Below are positions 9,905 to 18,057 of a stretch of 64,000 nucleotides of DNA, in pieces; position 1 is the stretch's first letter; the number at the start of each line of letters is the position of its first letter. The notes beneath the pieces were generated by a model. The model was not told the DNA's origin. It ran no database searches and saw only the letters and a list, made by a program, of their open reading frames with translations. The translations under genes were made by a program, and so were the position numbers. Source of the stretch: Chryseobacterium sp. RU37D. GTDB taxonomy: Bacteria > Bacteroidota > Bacteroidia > Flavobacteriales > Weeksellaceae. Location: NCBI RefSeq assembly GCF_900156075.1, contig NZ_FTMM01000013.1:1-64000 (forward strand), in the 5' to 3' direction.

Positions 9905-11101
9905 ATGATCTCTAAAAAGTATCTTGAAAATTTACAGAATGAACTACAAAATATTGATGACGACGGGCTTTACAAAAGAGAAAGAATCATCACTTCCCAA
10001 CAAAGCGCAGAAATCGAAGCCAACGGCAAAAAGCTACTGAATTTCTGTGCCAATAATTATTTGGGATTATCAAATCATCCGGAAGTCATGAAAGCTTCCC
10101 AAGATATGATAGCGTCTCATGGCTACGGAATGTCGTCTGTACGTTTCATCTGTGGGACTCAGGATATTCACAAGCAATTGGAGCAAAAAATTGCAGACTT
10201 TTTAGGCCTTGAAGATACGATCCTTTATGCAGCTTGTTTTGATGCTAACGGAGGTGTTTTCGAACCTTTATTTACAGAAGAGGATGCTATTATTTCTGAT
10301 GAATTGAATCACGCTTCGATTATTGACGGAGTTCGTCTGTGTAAAGCAGCCAGATACCGTTATAAAAACAACAATATGGAAGATTTGGAAGCGCAGTTAA
10401 TTGCTGCTTCAGAGAAAAATCATCGTTTCAAAATCATCGTTACAGACGGTGTTTTCTCTATGGACGGAATCGTTGCGGACCTGAAAGGTGTTTGTGATCT
10501 TGCAGAAAAATATGATGCTTTGGTAATGGTTGATGATTCTCATGCCACAGGATTCATCGGGAAAACAGGTCGTGGAACACATGAAGCGAATGAAGTTATG
10601 GGTAGAGTAGATATCATCACTTCTACGTTAGGAAAGGCTTTAGGCGGTGCTTTAGGCGGTTTTACTTCCGGTAAAAAAGAAATCATCGATATGCTGAGAC
10701 AGCGTTCAAGACCTTACTTATTCTCCAATTCACTGGCTCCGGGGATTGTAGGTGCAGCATTGAAAGTTTTAGATATGATCTCTGCAGACACTTCTCTTCG
10801 TGATAAGGTGATGGAAAACGCAGAATATTTCAGAGCAGAAATGAAAGCCAAAGGCTTTGATATTCCTGATGGTGACGCTGCAATTGTTCCGGTAATGCTT
10901 TATGACGCGCCTTTGGCTCAAAAAATGGCAGAAAAGCTTATGGATGAAGGGATTTACGTAATCGGATTCTTCTATCCGGTTGTACCGAAAGGAAAAGCGA
11001 GAATCAGGGTACAACTTTCTGCGGCGCATACAAGAGAGCATTTGGATAAGGCGATTGCTGCTTTTGAAAAGGTTGGAAAAGAATTGGGCGTAATTTCTTA
11101 G
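9905..11101 (+). CDS. kbl: Glycine C-acetyltransferase (2-amino-3-ketobutyrate CoA ligase)
   Basis: A PLP enzyme of the alpha-oxoamine synthase family that splits 2-amino-3-ketobutyrate with CoA into glycine and acetyl-CoA, the second step of threonine breakdown. The 398 residues are the standard length. The PLP lysine is K244 in STLGKALGG, with the usual DDSHATGF upstream and [11 protein letters not shown] downstream. The partner threonine dehydrogenase is not adjacent; an SDR-type candidate lies at 55423. Homologous synthases (BioF, HemA) are possible in principle, but the [15 protein letters not shown] region reads as Kbl. Confidence 0.93.
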   Translation: MISKKYLENLQNELQNIDDDGLYKRERIITSQQSAEIEANGKKLLNFCANNYLGLSNHPEVMKASQDMIASHGYGMSSVRFICGTQDIHKQLEQKIADFLGLEDTILYAACFDANGGVFEPLFTEEDAIISDELNHASIIDGVRLCKAARYRYKNNNMEDLEAQLIAASEKNHRFKIIVTDGVFSMDGIVADLKGVCDLAEKYDALVMVDDSHATGFIGKTGRGTHEANEVMGRVDIITSTLGKALGGALGGFTSGKKEIIDMLRQRSRPYLFSNSLAPGIVGAALKVLDMISADTSLRDKVMENAEYFRAEMKAKGFDIPDGDAAIVPVMLYDAPLAQKMAEKLMDEGIYVIGFFYPVVPKGKARIRVQLSAAHTREHLDKAIAAFEKVGKELGVIS

Positions 11102-11124
11102 TTTTGAAATTATTATAAAATATG

Positions 11125-11218
11125 GATGCTTCGACAAGCTCAGTATGACATCGCTACAAAAACATAGTTAAAATACCAGTTAGTATTAGAGTTGTCATGC
11201 TGAGCTTGTCGAAGCATC
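11125..11218. repeat. Inverted repeat, GATGCTTCGACAAGCTCAG type
   Basis: Two 26-nt arms (11125-11150 and 11193-11218) match at 25 of 26 positions as inverted copies and flank 42 nt. The arm is a widely dispersed intergenic repeat seen in many bacterial genomes. It may also act as a terminator after kbl. No coding content. Confidence 0.75.
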
Positions 11219-11306
11219 TCTCTCTTAAAATTATCTTTTCAAATCAAAGGAATTTTATTTTTAAAAATTATTTAAAAACTTATCTTTGCGCATAATTTTC
11301 AATGAA

Positions 11307-11765
11307 ATGTTTTTTAAATCCAAGTATATAATTGAATTTTCAAAACCAAAAGAGGAAATTTTAAATGATATAGACAAAAATTTATCTAAAAAATTCTTTG
11401 ATTGGAACAAATGTTTCGCAGGAAAGGTATCTGAGAATAGTTTTGACATTAAGTTTTCTTATGATAAAATGTCTCCTTATTTTAAGGGAAAGTTTGTTGC
11501 AAAAGAAGATAAACCGGAAACTATTGGATTAACCGTATATCATGGTTTTTTTTCCATTTTTGGAAATATTTTTGGAACAATAGTTATGTTGATATTTGCA
11601 ATCGTACTTTTTCAGCAGGAAAATTATTTTTGGATTGCTGCGATAATCATTTATATTTTGATTGTTTTATCCAGTCGTGTTCGGGTTAATAACGCAAAAG
11701 ATAATTTTTTTGAATATTTAAAAAAACTAGATACTTATAGTAAAATTATTCCTGGTAAAAAATAG
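11307..11765 (+). CDS. Hypothetical membrane protein, two TM segments
   Basis: The 152-residue product has a soluble N-terminal half and two adjacent hydrophobic helices around residues 80-120 (IFGTIVMLIFAIVLF and YFWIAAIIIYILIVLSS), then a charged tail. No family was recognised. The ATG at 11307 is chosen over an upstream TTG because that codon lies inside TATCTTTG (11281-11288), a likely -7 promoter element. It lies 9 nt upstream of hemJ, so the two may be co-transcribed. Confidence 0.7.
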   Translation: MFFKSKYIIEFSKPKEEILNDIDKNLSKKFFDWNKCFAGKVSENSFDIKFSYDKMSPYFKGKFVAKEDKPETIGLTVYHGFFSIFGNIFGTIVMLIFAIVLFQQENYFWIAAIIIYILIVLSSRVRVNNAKDNFFEYLKKLDTYSKIIPGKK

Positions 11766-11774
11766 AATTAATTC

Positions 11775-12326
11775 ATGCTTTACACAATAATAAAAGCACT
11801 ACATATCATCTTTATGGTAAGCTATTTTGCGGGAATTTTTTATCTCGTGAGAATTTTTGTCTATTATAAAGATACCGACGAATTTACGGAAGAGAAAAAG
11901 AAAATTTTAAGGGAACAATACACCTTCATGGCCCGAAGGCTCTGGAATATCATAACGGTCCCGGCCGGAGTTATTATGGCTGTTTGTGGATTAACTCTGA
12001 TTTTTCTGAATCCTGGTTTAATGAAAATGCCTTGGTTTCATTTAAAACTGACATTCCTGATTGGTTTGGCGATTTATCATTACTGGTGTTGGAAAAAAGT
12101 GTTAAAGCTTAAAGAAATCAACGGAAATACTCTCGAAACGGCCAATATAAAGCTAAGGCAGGCGAACGAAATTGCAACTTTCATTTTGTTCCTAGTTGTT
12201 TTTACCGTGATCCTGAAATCTCAGGTTATTGAATATTGGTGGCAATTAATCACTGGATTTTTCGTTCTGGTATTTTTGATCATGATGACTGTGAAATTGG
12301 TTAATAAAAAAAAGAAAAATAAATAA
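11775..12326 (+). CDS. hemJ: HemJ-type protoporphyrinogen IX oxidase
   Basis: This 183-residue integral membrane protein of the HemJ/UPF0093 (CopD-related) family is expected to oxidise protoporphyrinogen IX in heme synthesis. Four to five hydrophobic segments are visible. The conserved histidines appear in KALHIIFMVSYFAG (His10) and PWFHLKLTF, with the typical TFMARRLWNIITVPAG motif. Heme supply connects it to the heme-uptake locus at 18-26 kb only by theme; there is no operon link. It follows the 11307 gene closely. Confidence 0.85.
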   Translation: MLYTIIKALHIIFMVSYFAGIFYLVRIFVYYKDTDEFTEEKKKILREQYTFMARRLWNIITVPAGVIMAVCGLTLIFLNPGLMKMPWFHLKLTFLIGLAIYHYWCWKKVLKLKEINGNTLETANIKLRQANEIATFILFLVVFTVILKSQVIEYWWQLITGFFVLVFLIMMTVKLVNKKKKNK

Positions 12327-12329
12327 AAT

Positions 12330-12424
12330 TATAAGTTATGAATGATGGGTTATAAGTTGGTCAAATAGAACTGAACAAGTAACCAAAAACTCATAACTAA
12401 AAACCTATAACTCATAACTAAAAA
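12330..12424. repeat. AT-rich repeat tract upstream of gldF
   Basis: CTCATAACTAAAAA occurs twice (12390-12403, 12411-12424). The flanking GGTTATAAGTT/AAGTTATGAATG stretch is an imperfect inverted counterpart, so the 95 nt form a degenerate palindrome running right up to the gldF start codon at 12427. No gene is seen inside. Confidence 0.5.
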
Positions 12425-12426
12425 AA

Positions 12427-13155
12427 ATGCTTGCAATTTTAAAAAAAGAACTTTGGGGTTACTTCGGAAACTGGAGCGCATGGGTAATCATTGCGGCTTT
12501 CAGTCTGATTGCGACTCTTTTTCTGTTTTTTTTCGACAACGATTCTAATATTTTCGAAATCGGGATGGCTTCTTTACAAAGTTATTTCGTTTTGGTTCCC
12601 TGGTTATTAATGTTCATCATTCCGGCGCTTTCGATGAAAACTTTTGCGGAAGAGCAGCAGACCGGAACATTAAACTGGTTATTCTCTCAACCTTTGAAAG
12701 TTTCGGATTTGGTATTTGGGAAATTTCTTTCAGTTTGGATCGTTGGGATTTTATGTTTGATTCCTTCGTTGATTTACCTTTATACCGTATATGTTTTAGG
12801 CGTTCCGGCCGGAAATATTGACTTGGGAATGACCTTCGGGAGTTATATCGGTTTAATTATTTTAATTGCAACATTTTCGGGAGTCGGGATTTTGGCGTCT
12901 TCGCTTTCTCAAAACCAGATTATGGCTTATTTGCTGGGCGTTTTCATGTGTTTCATCATGTATTTTGGAATCGAGCAGCTGGCAAGCTATAAATTATTGG
13001 GAAGTGTAGACTTTATTTTGCAGAATATAGGTTTTTATCAACATTTTTTAGGCTTTACACGAGGCCTTATTGATTTTAAGGATGTTGCTTATTTTGCTTT
13101 CATTATTGGTGTTACATTAGTTTTGTCCAATCATTTTATTAATAAAAAGAAGTAG
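12427..13155 (+). CDS. gldF: Gliding motility-associated ABC transporter permease GldF
   Basis: The 242-residue membrane protein has six hydrophobic segments and the ABC-2 type permease feature AEEQQTGTLNWLFSQP. The beginning LAILKKELWGYFGNWSAWV is characteristic of GldF. With GldG and the ATPase GldA it forms an ABC complex linked to gliding in Flavobacterium; many non-gliding Chryseobacterium keep it. gldG starts 4 nt after the stop, so the pair is translationally linked. gldA is not in this window. Confidence 0.92.
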   Translation: MLAILKKELWGYFGNWSAWVIIAAFSLIATLFLFFFDNDSNIFEIGMASLQSYFVLVPWLLMFIIPALSMKTFAEEQQTGTLNWLFSQPLKVSDLVFGKFLSVWIVGILCLIPSLIYLYTVYVLGVPAGNIDLGMTFGSYIGLIILIATFSGVGILASSLSQNQIMAYLLGVFMCFIMYFGIEQLASYKLLGSVDFILQNIGFYQHFLGFTRGLIDFKDVAYFAFIIGVTLVLSNHFINKKK

Positions 13156-13159
13156 AATT

Positions 13160-14830
13160 ATGAAGAAGATACAGTTTAAGTCTCCGTTAGCAATTTTACT
13201 TTTCGTAGTATTGCCATTGGTGATTATTTTGGCAGTTTCAGGAATCAGGTTGGATTTAACCAAAGAAAAAAGATACACTCTTTCTGATAACACAATCAAA
13301 GTGTTGGAATCTGTAAAGAAGCCTTTAACCGTTGATGTTTATCTGGAAGGAGATTTTCCGGCAAGTTTCAAACAGCTCCAGAGCGAAACAAAATTCATGT
13401 TGGAAGAATTCAGAAAAATTAATCCGAAAATTGATTTTAAATTTATTGATCCCGTAAAAACAAAAATGTCTCAGGACACTTTGATGGCAATGGGAATGCA
13501 GCCTTCCGTACTTCCTGATATTAAAGATGGAAAGGTTTCGCAGATCTATTTGTTTCCTTATGCAGTTGTAAAGTACGATAAAAGGGGAGTTTCAATTCCT
13601 TTAGTAGTGCAGCAGAATGGATTGGATGCCGACCAGCAATTAACAAAATCTATTGAAAATTTAGAATATAATCTTGTTTCAAACATTAAAAATATTGCAG
13701 CAAGTAAGAGAAAGAAAATCGGAATTCTGATCAATCAGGATGAACTTAACCCAAAAGAATTCGAAGGTTTTATGCAACTGGCAACGGAAAGCTACGATGC
13801 AGGACCGATTATCCCTAAAAATCAAACGGAACTGACTTTAGCTGACATTCCAGCCCTAAAGCAAATGAGCGCTTTAGTGATTGCAAAGCCAAGAAAAGCT
13901 TTCACAGATAACGAAAAAGTGATCCTTGACCAATATATCATGAATGGCGGGAAAACACTTTGGATGATCGATGCTGTAAATGCAGAAATGGATACGCTGA
14001 TGAGGTCTCAAAAAGTAATGCCTTTCCCTGTAGACATTAATATGACAGACTTTTTCTTTAATTATGGAATCAGGATCAATCCGGCTTTGGTAAAGGATGT
14101 GAAAAAGTTTGCTTTATTGAGGCTGGTTACCGGAGAAGTGAGCGGAAATCCTCAGTATACAAGTCTTCCATGGCCATATTATCCGCTTGGAATTGCAGAA
14201 AAAAACAATCCGATCACGAAAAATATCAATCCTGTAAAGTTTGAATTCCCGACTTCAATCGATACCTTGGGCGGAAGAAAAAATATTAAAACCAATGTTC
14301 TTTTTGAATCAAGCGAAAGAACGTTGTTGAAGCAGGTTCCAAATTATGTTGATTTAAAAGAAATTTCCAGCGTCGACAGCCTTGGACAAATGGAAAAACC
14401 AAGTACTCCAAAAATCTATGCAGTATCTTTGGAAGGGAAGTTCAATTCGGCTTATGCATCAAGAATTGAAAGAAAATCTTACCCGAATTTCAAGACTTCA
14501 AGCCCTGAAAACAAAATGATTGTAATTGCTGACGGAGACGTAGGCAGAAATAAAGTTCTGAAAGGTGAAGCACTGCCTCTTGGAGTAGACTTGTTGACGA
14601 ACGAACAGTTTGGAAACGAACAATTCTTGAGAAATGCATTAGACTATCTTTTGGACGATAGTAATTTAATGGAACTACGAAACCGAAACATCGAAGAAAG
14701 GCTTCTTGACCGACAAAGAATCACCGAAGAAAAAAGCAACTGGCAGTGGTTTAATTTGCTGCTTCCTTTAGTGATCATCGGAGTTTTAGGAGGGTTGTTC
14801 TTCTGGTTGAGGAAGAGGAAGTTTGGATAG
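13160..14830 (+). CDS. gldG: Gliding motility-associated ABC transporter component GldG
   Basis: The 556-residue protein has an N-terminal TM helix (about 8-28), a large periplasmic region of the GldG/IFT52-like type (ALVIAKPRKAFTDNEKVILDQYIMNGGKTLW region), and a C-terminal TM helix (WFNLLLPLVIIGVLGGLFF) followed by RKRK. It is encoded directly behind gldF as in other Bacteroidota. Its exact transport substrate is unknown. A MITE-like element whose arms can form a terminator hairpin starts 8 nt after the stop. Confidence 0.92.
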   Translation: MKKIQFKSPLAILLFVVLPLVIILAVSGIRLDLTKEKRYTLSDNTIKVLESVKKPLTVDVYLEGDFPASFKQLQSETKFMLEEFRKINPKIDFKFIDPVKTKMSQDTLMAMGMQPSVLPDIKDGKVSQIYLFPYAVVKYDKRGVSIPLVVQQNGLDADQQLTKSIENLEYNLVSNIKNIAASKRKKIGILINQDELNPKEFEGFMQLATESYDAGPIIPKNQTELTLADIPALKQMSALVIAKPRKAFTDNEKVILDQYIMNGGKTLWMIDAVNAEMDTLMRSQKVMPFPVDINMTDFFFNYGIRINPALVKDVKKFALLRLVTGEVSGNPQYTSLPWPYYPLGIAEKNNPITKNINPVKFEFPTSIDTLGGRKNIKTNVLFESSERTLLKQVPNYVDLKEISSVDSLGQMEKPSTPKIYAVSLEGKFNSAYASRIERKSYPNFKTSSPENKMIVIADGDVGRNKVLKGEALPLGVDLLTNEQFGNEQFLRNALDYLLDDSNLMELRNRNIEERLLDRQRITEEKSNWQWFNLLLPLVIIGVLGGLFFWLRKRKFG

Positions 14831-14837
14831 AATATCG

Positions 14838-14947
14838 AAAAAGAGGCTGCCTCAAAAGGTAAAATAATGCTCTGAAAGTCTCCTAAATGACAAAGGTTGT
14901 CAGGCAGGATCCCGAGAGAGTAGTACTTTTTGAGACAGCCTCTTTTT
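14838..14947. mobile_element. 110-bp MITE-like element with 24-bp terminal inverted repeats
   Basis: The arms 14838-14861 (AAAAAGAGGCTGCCTCAAAA...) and 14924-14947 match at 22 of 24 positions as inverted copies around 62 nt of non-coding sequence. GAGGCTGTCTCAAAA-type ends are common in Bacteroidota insertion-sequence termini and terminators. No transposase is present. The element may double as the gldG terminator. The remaining bases to 15102 show no gene. Confidence 0.55.
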
Positions 14948-15102
14948 ATTTTGTATTTCGCTTTTCATAAATCGTCTTAATTGGGTTTTGTCTTATATCA
15001 AAAAACGTTACTGATAATAATGTATTGACAATCCACTTTATAAATTTATAAATAATTTTATAGTTGCTGTTCAGAACATATCTAGTTTTTCAAGATGTAA
15101 TT

Positions 15103-15348
15103 CTAGTTGATATTATTTAGGATTTGAATTACCTGTTTTTTTTGATTCAAGGAGAATATACTTTTTCGCACTTTTCCGGGTATGATTCGCAGCAAAGGTC
15201 TCCAATAATTTAAGGAAATATTCATCTGTTTGGTGATGGTCTTTACAGAAAGAATTCCATTTTCCAACAAGTTTTCTGCCTTCAAAATATAGTAAAGATC
15301 TTCCTCAAACTTATCATTAAGCTCGTAACTTGTTTTTTTCGGGATCAA
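15103..15348 (-). pseudogene. Possible AraC-type HTH fragment
   Basis: The open frame gives about 81 residues from a TTG, and codons stay open upstream to about 15400 with no ATG. The pattern LSVKTITKQMNISLNYWRPLLR followed by GKVRKSIF loosely resembles the DNA-binding domain of flavobacterial AraC regulators, but the HTH is degenerate. I read it as a leftover of a regulator rather than a working gene; a small intact gene of unknown function is the alternative. It lies directly downstream of the DUF4268 gene. Confidence 0.3.
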
Positions 15349-15386
15349 AAACTGGCATTCATAAAAATGTTCTGCATAAACATCAT

Positions 15387-15815
15387 TTACACATCTTTTA
15401 TAAAATCTTCATATTCATAATAAAATCTTTCGAACCCGTCCATTTTCTCAACAAAAAATCTGAAGGTTTCCTGCCATGTATTTTTATTGAATATAGAAAC
15501 TCCATGTTTTTCAACCCAGATTTTAGCGATTACTTTTCCATTTTCTAATGTAAAATATTCTTCTTTATTGAAATCTCTGATGAAATCTTTCAGGATATCT
15601 TCCAAAGACCAGATCTTTTCATAATAAGCATTCCTGAAAATTTCATCTTTCATTTCTATATCTAATGAAACTTCTGCTTTTTTATTATCCGCATAAAACT
15701 TGAACGACATATCTTTAATTTTTGTGTCATATAAAATCCATTTTCTGGGAAAAGACTTTCCAAAAGCCGTCCAAAATTCCTTTTTTAGCTGTTGCGCTTC
15801 TTGTTTACTGAACAT
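15387..15815 (-). CDS. DUF4268 domain protein
   Basis: The 142-residue soluble protein begins MFSKQEAQQLKKEFWTAFGK and continues with FPRKWILYDTKIK and the aromatic/charged pattern of DUF4268. The family has no firm function, though the domain also occurs next to restriction-like nuclease domains in other proteins. The standalone flavobacterial form, as here, is common. No operon partner is evident apart from the fragment downstream. Confidence 0.75.
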   Translation of the reverse strand: MFSKQEAQQLKKEFWTAFGKSFPRKWILYDTKIKDMSFKFYADNKKAEVSLDIEMKDEIFRNAYYEKIWSLEDILKDFIRDFNKEEYFTLENGKVIAKIWVEKHGVSIFNKNTWQETFRFFVEKMDGFERFYYEYEDFIKDV

Positions 15816-15945
15816 AGGACAAACTTAATGATTAATAGGTAATATGACAAAGAAAGCTAAATCGTAAACGGCAAATATGTTTATTAGCAAATCGGTTTTA
15901 TTTGCTCTTGTGTTATAGAAACAATTTTTTCTTATTTTTGTAAGA

Positions 15946-16353
15946 ATGCTGTCTAAAAAATCTCAATATGCTTTTAAAGCGCTTTCATACCTTGTGAAGA
16001 AAAGGAATGATGGCCCTGTCCTTATTTCCGAAATTGCTGAGTATAAGAAAATTCCTTTGAAGTTTTTAGAAAATATTTTGCTTGAGCTTAGAAAAGCGGA
16101 TATTCTGGACAGTAAAAAAGGAAAAGGAGGAGGATATTTTTTCAAAGAAAACCCTGAAAATGTAAAACTGACAAGAATTATTCGTCTCGTGAACGGACCC
16201 ATTGCACTTCTTCCGTGTGTGAGCATAAATTTTTATGAAAAATGCGAAGATTGTAATGAAGAGCATTGCAGTCTGCATGATGTTCTCATAGAAGTGAGGG
16301 ATGCATCATTAAATATTTTGGAAAGAAAGACACTGCTGGATTTGATCGATTGA
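15946..16353 (+). CDS. Rrf2-family transcriptional regulator
   Basis: The 135-residue product has a winged helix at about 1-70 (MLSKKSQYAFKALSYL, then KGKGGGYFF wing). Four cysteines (C91, C100, C103, C108) in the C-terminal half are suited to bind an Fe-S cluster or sense thiols, as in IscR/NsrR-like members. TATTTTTG (15933-15940) is a possible -7 element only 5 nt before the ATG, so the mRNA may have almost no leader. The next ORF is a stump resembling cysH, suggesting this regulator once headed a sulfur-assimilation operon; that is inference. Confidence 0.88.
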   Translation: MLSKKSQYAFKALSYLVKKRNDGPVLISEIAEYKKIPLKFLENILLELRKADILDSKKGKGGGYFFKENPENVKLTRIIRLVNGPIALLPCVSINFYEKCEDCNEEHCSLHDVLIEVRDASLNILERKTLLDLID

Positions 16354-16438
16354 TCTGATCCTTTTTTAATAATTAGTTTACCAGTTTAATAGGATAATTA
16401 TTTTATTAGATATTTGCAGTATTTCAAATGAATAAATA

Positions 16439-16558
16439 ATGATTTCAAAAGAAGATGTAGAATCACTGAAACAGCTTCCGGCAGAGGAGGGATTGAAATT
16501 TATTTCAAAAAAACTGTCGAAAGGGTTTGTTTTTTTAATTTCGATTGTCCTTACTTAG
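16439..16558 (+). pseudogene. Truncated N-terminus resembling phosphoadenylyl-sulfate reductase (cysH stump)
   Basis: A 39-codon frame begins MISKEDVESLKQLPAEEGL and continues with FISKKLSKGFVF, resembling the N-terminus of flavobacterial CysH proteins as I remember them, where KGVVFSTS would follow. It then stops at TAG. A second hydrophobic fragment (16570-16638, FIAIGTLVVVMTLITIYKSVF then TAG) immediately follows and looks like the tail of an unrelated membrane protein. Together they suggest a deletion scar. No other gene is seen between 16354 and 16728. Confidence 0.5.
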
Positions 16559-16728
16559 GATAATGTTGAGTATTTATCGCCATCGGAACGCTTGTCGTTG
16601 TCATGACTTTAATAACTATTTATAAATCTGTTTTTTAGTATAAATTCTCTTCATTGTGGAAAAATAAAAGAGTGAAATATCTTTTCTACTTTTAAAATAT
16701 TTTACATTTACACCACTAAAAAAATAAT

Positions 16729-17019
16729 ATGAATCTATATGTAGTTGCTCTTTTCAGGTTCAATGAAAATTACCTGATGGAAGCTGTGGAACTTTTTCAG
16801 ATTTTGGTAAGAGAAACCAGAAAAGAAGAAGGATGCCTGCAATATGACCTTATTGAAGATAAAGATAATAAAGGCACTTTTTTTATGGTAGAATTATGGG
16901 AAAGTGAAGAACATCTGAACCGTCATAATGGGCAGGATCATTTATTGAATTTCAGAAGAGATGTTGCAAAAATGCTTGAAAGTACAACATTAGTTTATAA
17001 AGGGTATAAAACTTTATAG
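16729..17019 (+). CDS. Putative quinol monooxygenase, ABM family
   Basis: The 96-residue protein has the single ferredoxin-like antibiotic-biosynthesis-monooxygenase (YgiN-type) fold pattern: MNLYVVALFRF first strand, ETRKEEGCLQYDL, FFMVELWES, and HLNRHNGQDH. Members act on quinols or other aromatic substrates, or have unknown roles. It is monocistronic, with two hairpins directly downstream (17020-17052 and 17083-17112). The length is normal for the family. Confidence 0.85.
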   Translation: MNLYVVALFRFNENYLMEAVELFQILVRETRKEEGCLQYDLIEDKDNKGTFFMVELWESEEHLNRHNGQDHLLNFRRDVAKMLESTTLVYKGYKTL

Positions 17020-17052
17020 GCTGTAAGTTTGCAGTATTCTGAAACTTACAGC
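17020..17052 (+). terminator. Hairpin directly after the ABM gene
   Basis: GCTGTAAGTTT and AAACTTACAGC form a perfect 11-bp stem beginning one base after the stop codon. No strong T run follows, so it may stabilise the mRNA end rather than terminate. Confidence 0.45.
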
Positions 17053-17082
17053 ATCCATTTTCTATCCTATGGCTCGAAAATA

Positions 17083-17112
17083 AAAGGCTGTTCACTATTG
17101 CGAGCAGCCTTT
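17083..17112. terminator. Bidirectional terminator between convergent genes
   Basis: AAAGGCTGTTC pairs with GAGCAGCCTTT (one G-U), with flanking A and T runs on either side. It separates the ABM gene (+) and the T9SS protein gene (-). Confidence 0.7.
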
Positions 17113-17155
17113 ATTAGAAAAAATAGAAAGTATTAAAATTTAGATCTATTAAATC

Positions 17156-17962
17156 TTAATTTTTTATGAATTTTGATTTTGTCAGAGTTCCTTCAGCAGT
17201 TTCGATAAGGATATAATAAACTCCAGTCTGAAGCATGCTGATGTCAAATTTTTGTCCGTTTAATTTCCCTCCTGCCACTTTTTTTCCTCCTGCAGAATAT
17301 ATCTGGATATTTTTAGGATCTTTTCTCGTTACGAACTGCAAAGCCGTATTTTCCGAATTCGCGGCAAATTTGATCTCTTCTTTAGATTTTGCATTATCTG
17401 AAACGCCCAAAGTAGAAGGATTAGCATACACCACATCATCAATCTCCAATACCGTATGCGGTGCAAAAGCCCCCACAAATTTAAAAACGATATATTGAGA
17501 AGCAGATGCAATTACAGGAACAGTAATTGTCTGGAAAGCATCACCCGTTAAAGTAGTTGCATTCGCCAATGCTACGAAAGTGCTCATATCAGCAGGATTC
17601 GATGCCAGACCTACCTGTACGGATCCGGGTGCAGAACCTGTATTTCTTCTTGCTTTGAAAGTTAATGTTTTATCTCCTACCGGTGCTACGATTTGTGGAG
17701 AAATAAGGTATTGGGGAGTGTTTTGGTTACCCCCGGAATAAGCCTGAATAAAATTATCAGCAGCTCCGTTGGCTACTACGTTCATCATTGGGGGTGGATT
17801 TCCCATGGCAGTCGGATAAATGGCAGTCCATTGGTTTTGCGGAAAAACAGTTTGTCCCTGACCTTGAGTAAAACTATTAAAATTTTCATTAATTGCAGCT
17901 ACTTGTGCATGAGCCGTAATAGCACCAAACATCAATGTTCCTAGAAGTAGTTTTAATTTCAT
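17156..17962 (-). CDS. T9SS-exported protein, cleaved-adhesin-like
   Basis: The 268-residue product has a signal peptide (KLKLLLGTLMFGAITAHAQ). A beta-sandwich-like region follows: NENFNSFTQG, then YLISPQIVAPVGDKTLTFKARR, then VLEIDDVVY. This is the pattern of cleaved-adhesin/choice-of-anchor J domains. The C-terminal 70 residues (IQIYSAGGKKVAGG to LTKSKFIKN) are a type A T9SS sorting domain. It is divergent from the heme receptor gene, sharing a 95-nt intergenic region with paired palindromic sites. Cleaved-adhesin domains in gingipains contribute to hemoglobin binding, so a role in heme capture is possible but only inferred. Confidence 0.8.
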   Translation of the reverse strand: MKLKLLLGTLMFGAITAHAQVAAINENFNSFTQGQGQTVFPQNQWTAIYPTAMGNPPPMMNVVANGAADNFIQAYSGGNQNTPQYLISPQIVAPVGDKTLTFKARRNTGSAPGSVQVGLASNPADMSTFVALANATTLTGDAFQTITVPVIASASQYIVFKFVGAFAPHTVLEIDDVVYANPSTLGVSDNAKSKEEIKFAANSENTALQFVTRKDPKNIQIYSAGGKKVAGGKLNGQKFDISMLQTGVYYILIETAEGTLTKSKFIKN

Positions 17963-17968
17963 ATATTA

Positions 17969-18028
17969 TTTTTATTTAGAATTATTCCACAAAAGTATAA
18001 ATTTATTTTTAATTGTTCTAAATAAAAT
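17969..18028. promoter_or_regulatory. Paired inverted operator-like sites between divergent heme-locus promoters
   Basis: TTTTTATTTAGAATTATT (17969-17986) and AATTGTTCTAAATAAAAT (18011-18028) are inverted copies matching at 15 of 18 positions. Each is itself half of a TTTAGAAnnnTTCTAAA-like palindrome, a shape compatible with a Fur-type site. Site 1 abuts TACTTTTG on the minus strand (17997-17990) and site 2 lies just before TATATTTG (18031-18038) on the plus strand, so a bound repressor could block both promoters. The identity of the regulator is inference. Confidence 0.5.
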
Positions 18029-18057
18029 TTTATATTTGTCAAAAATTTTTTGAATCT

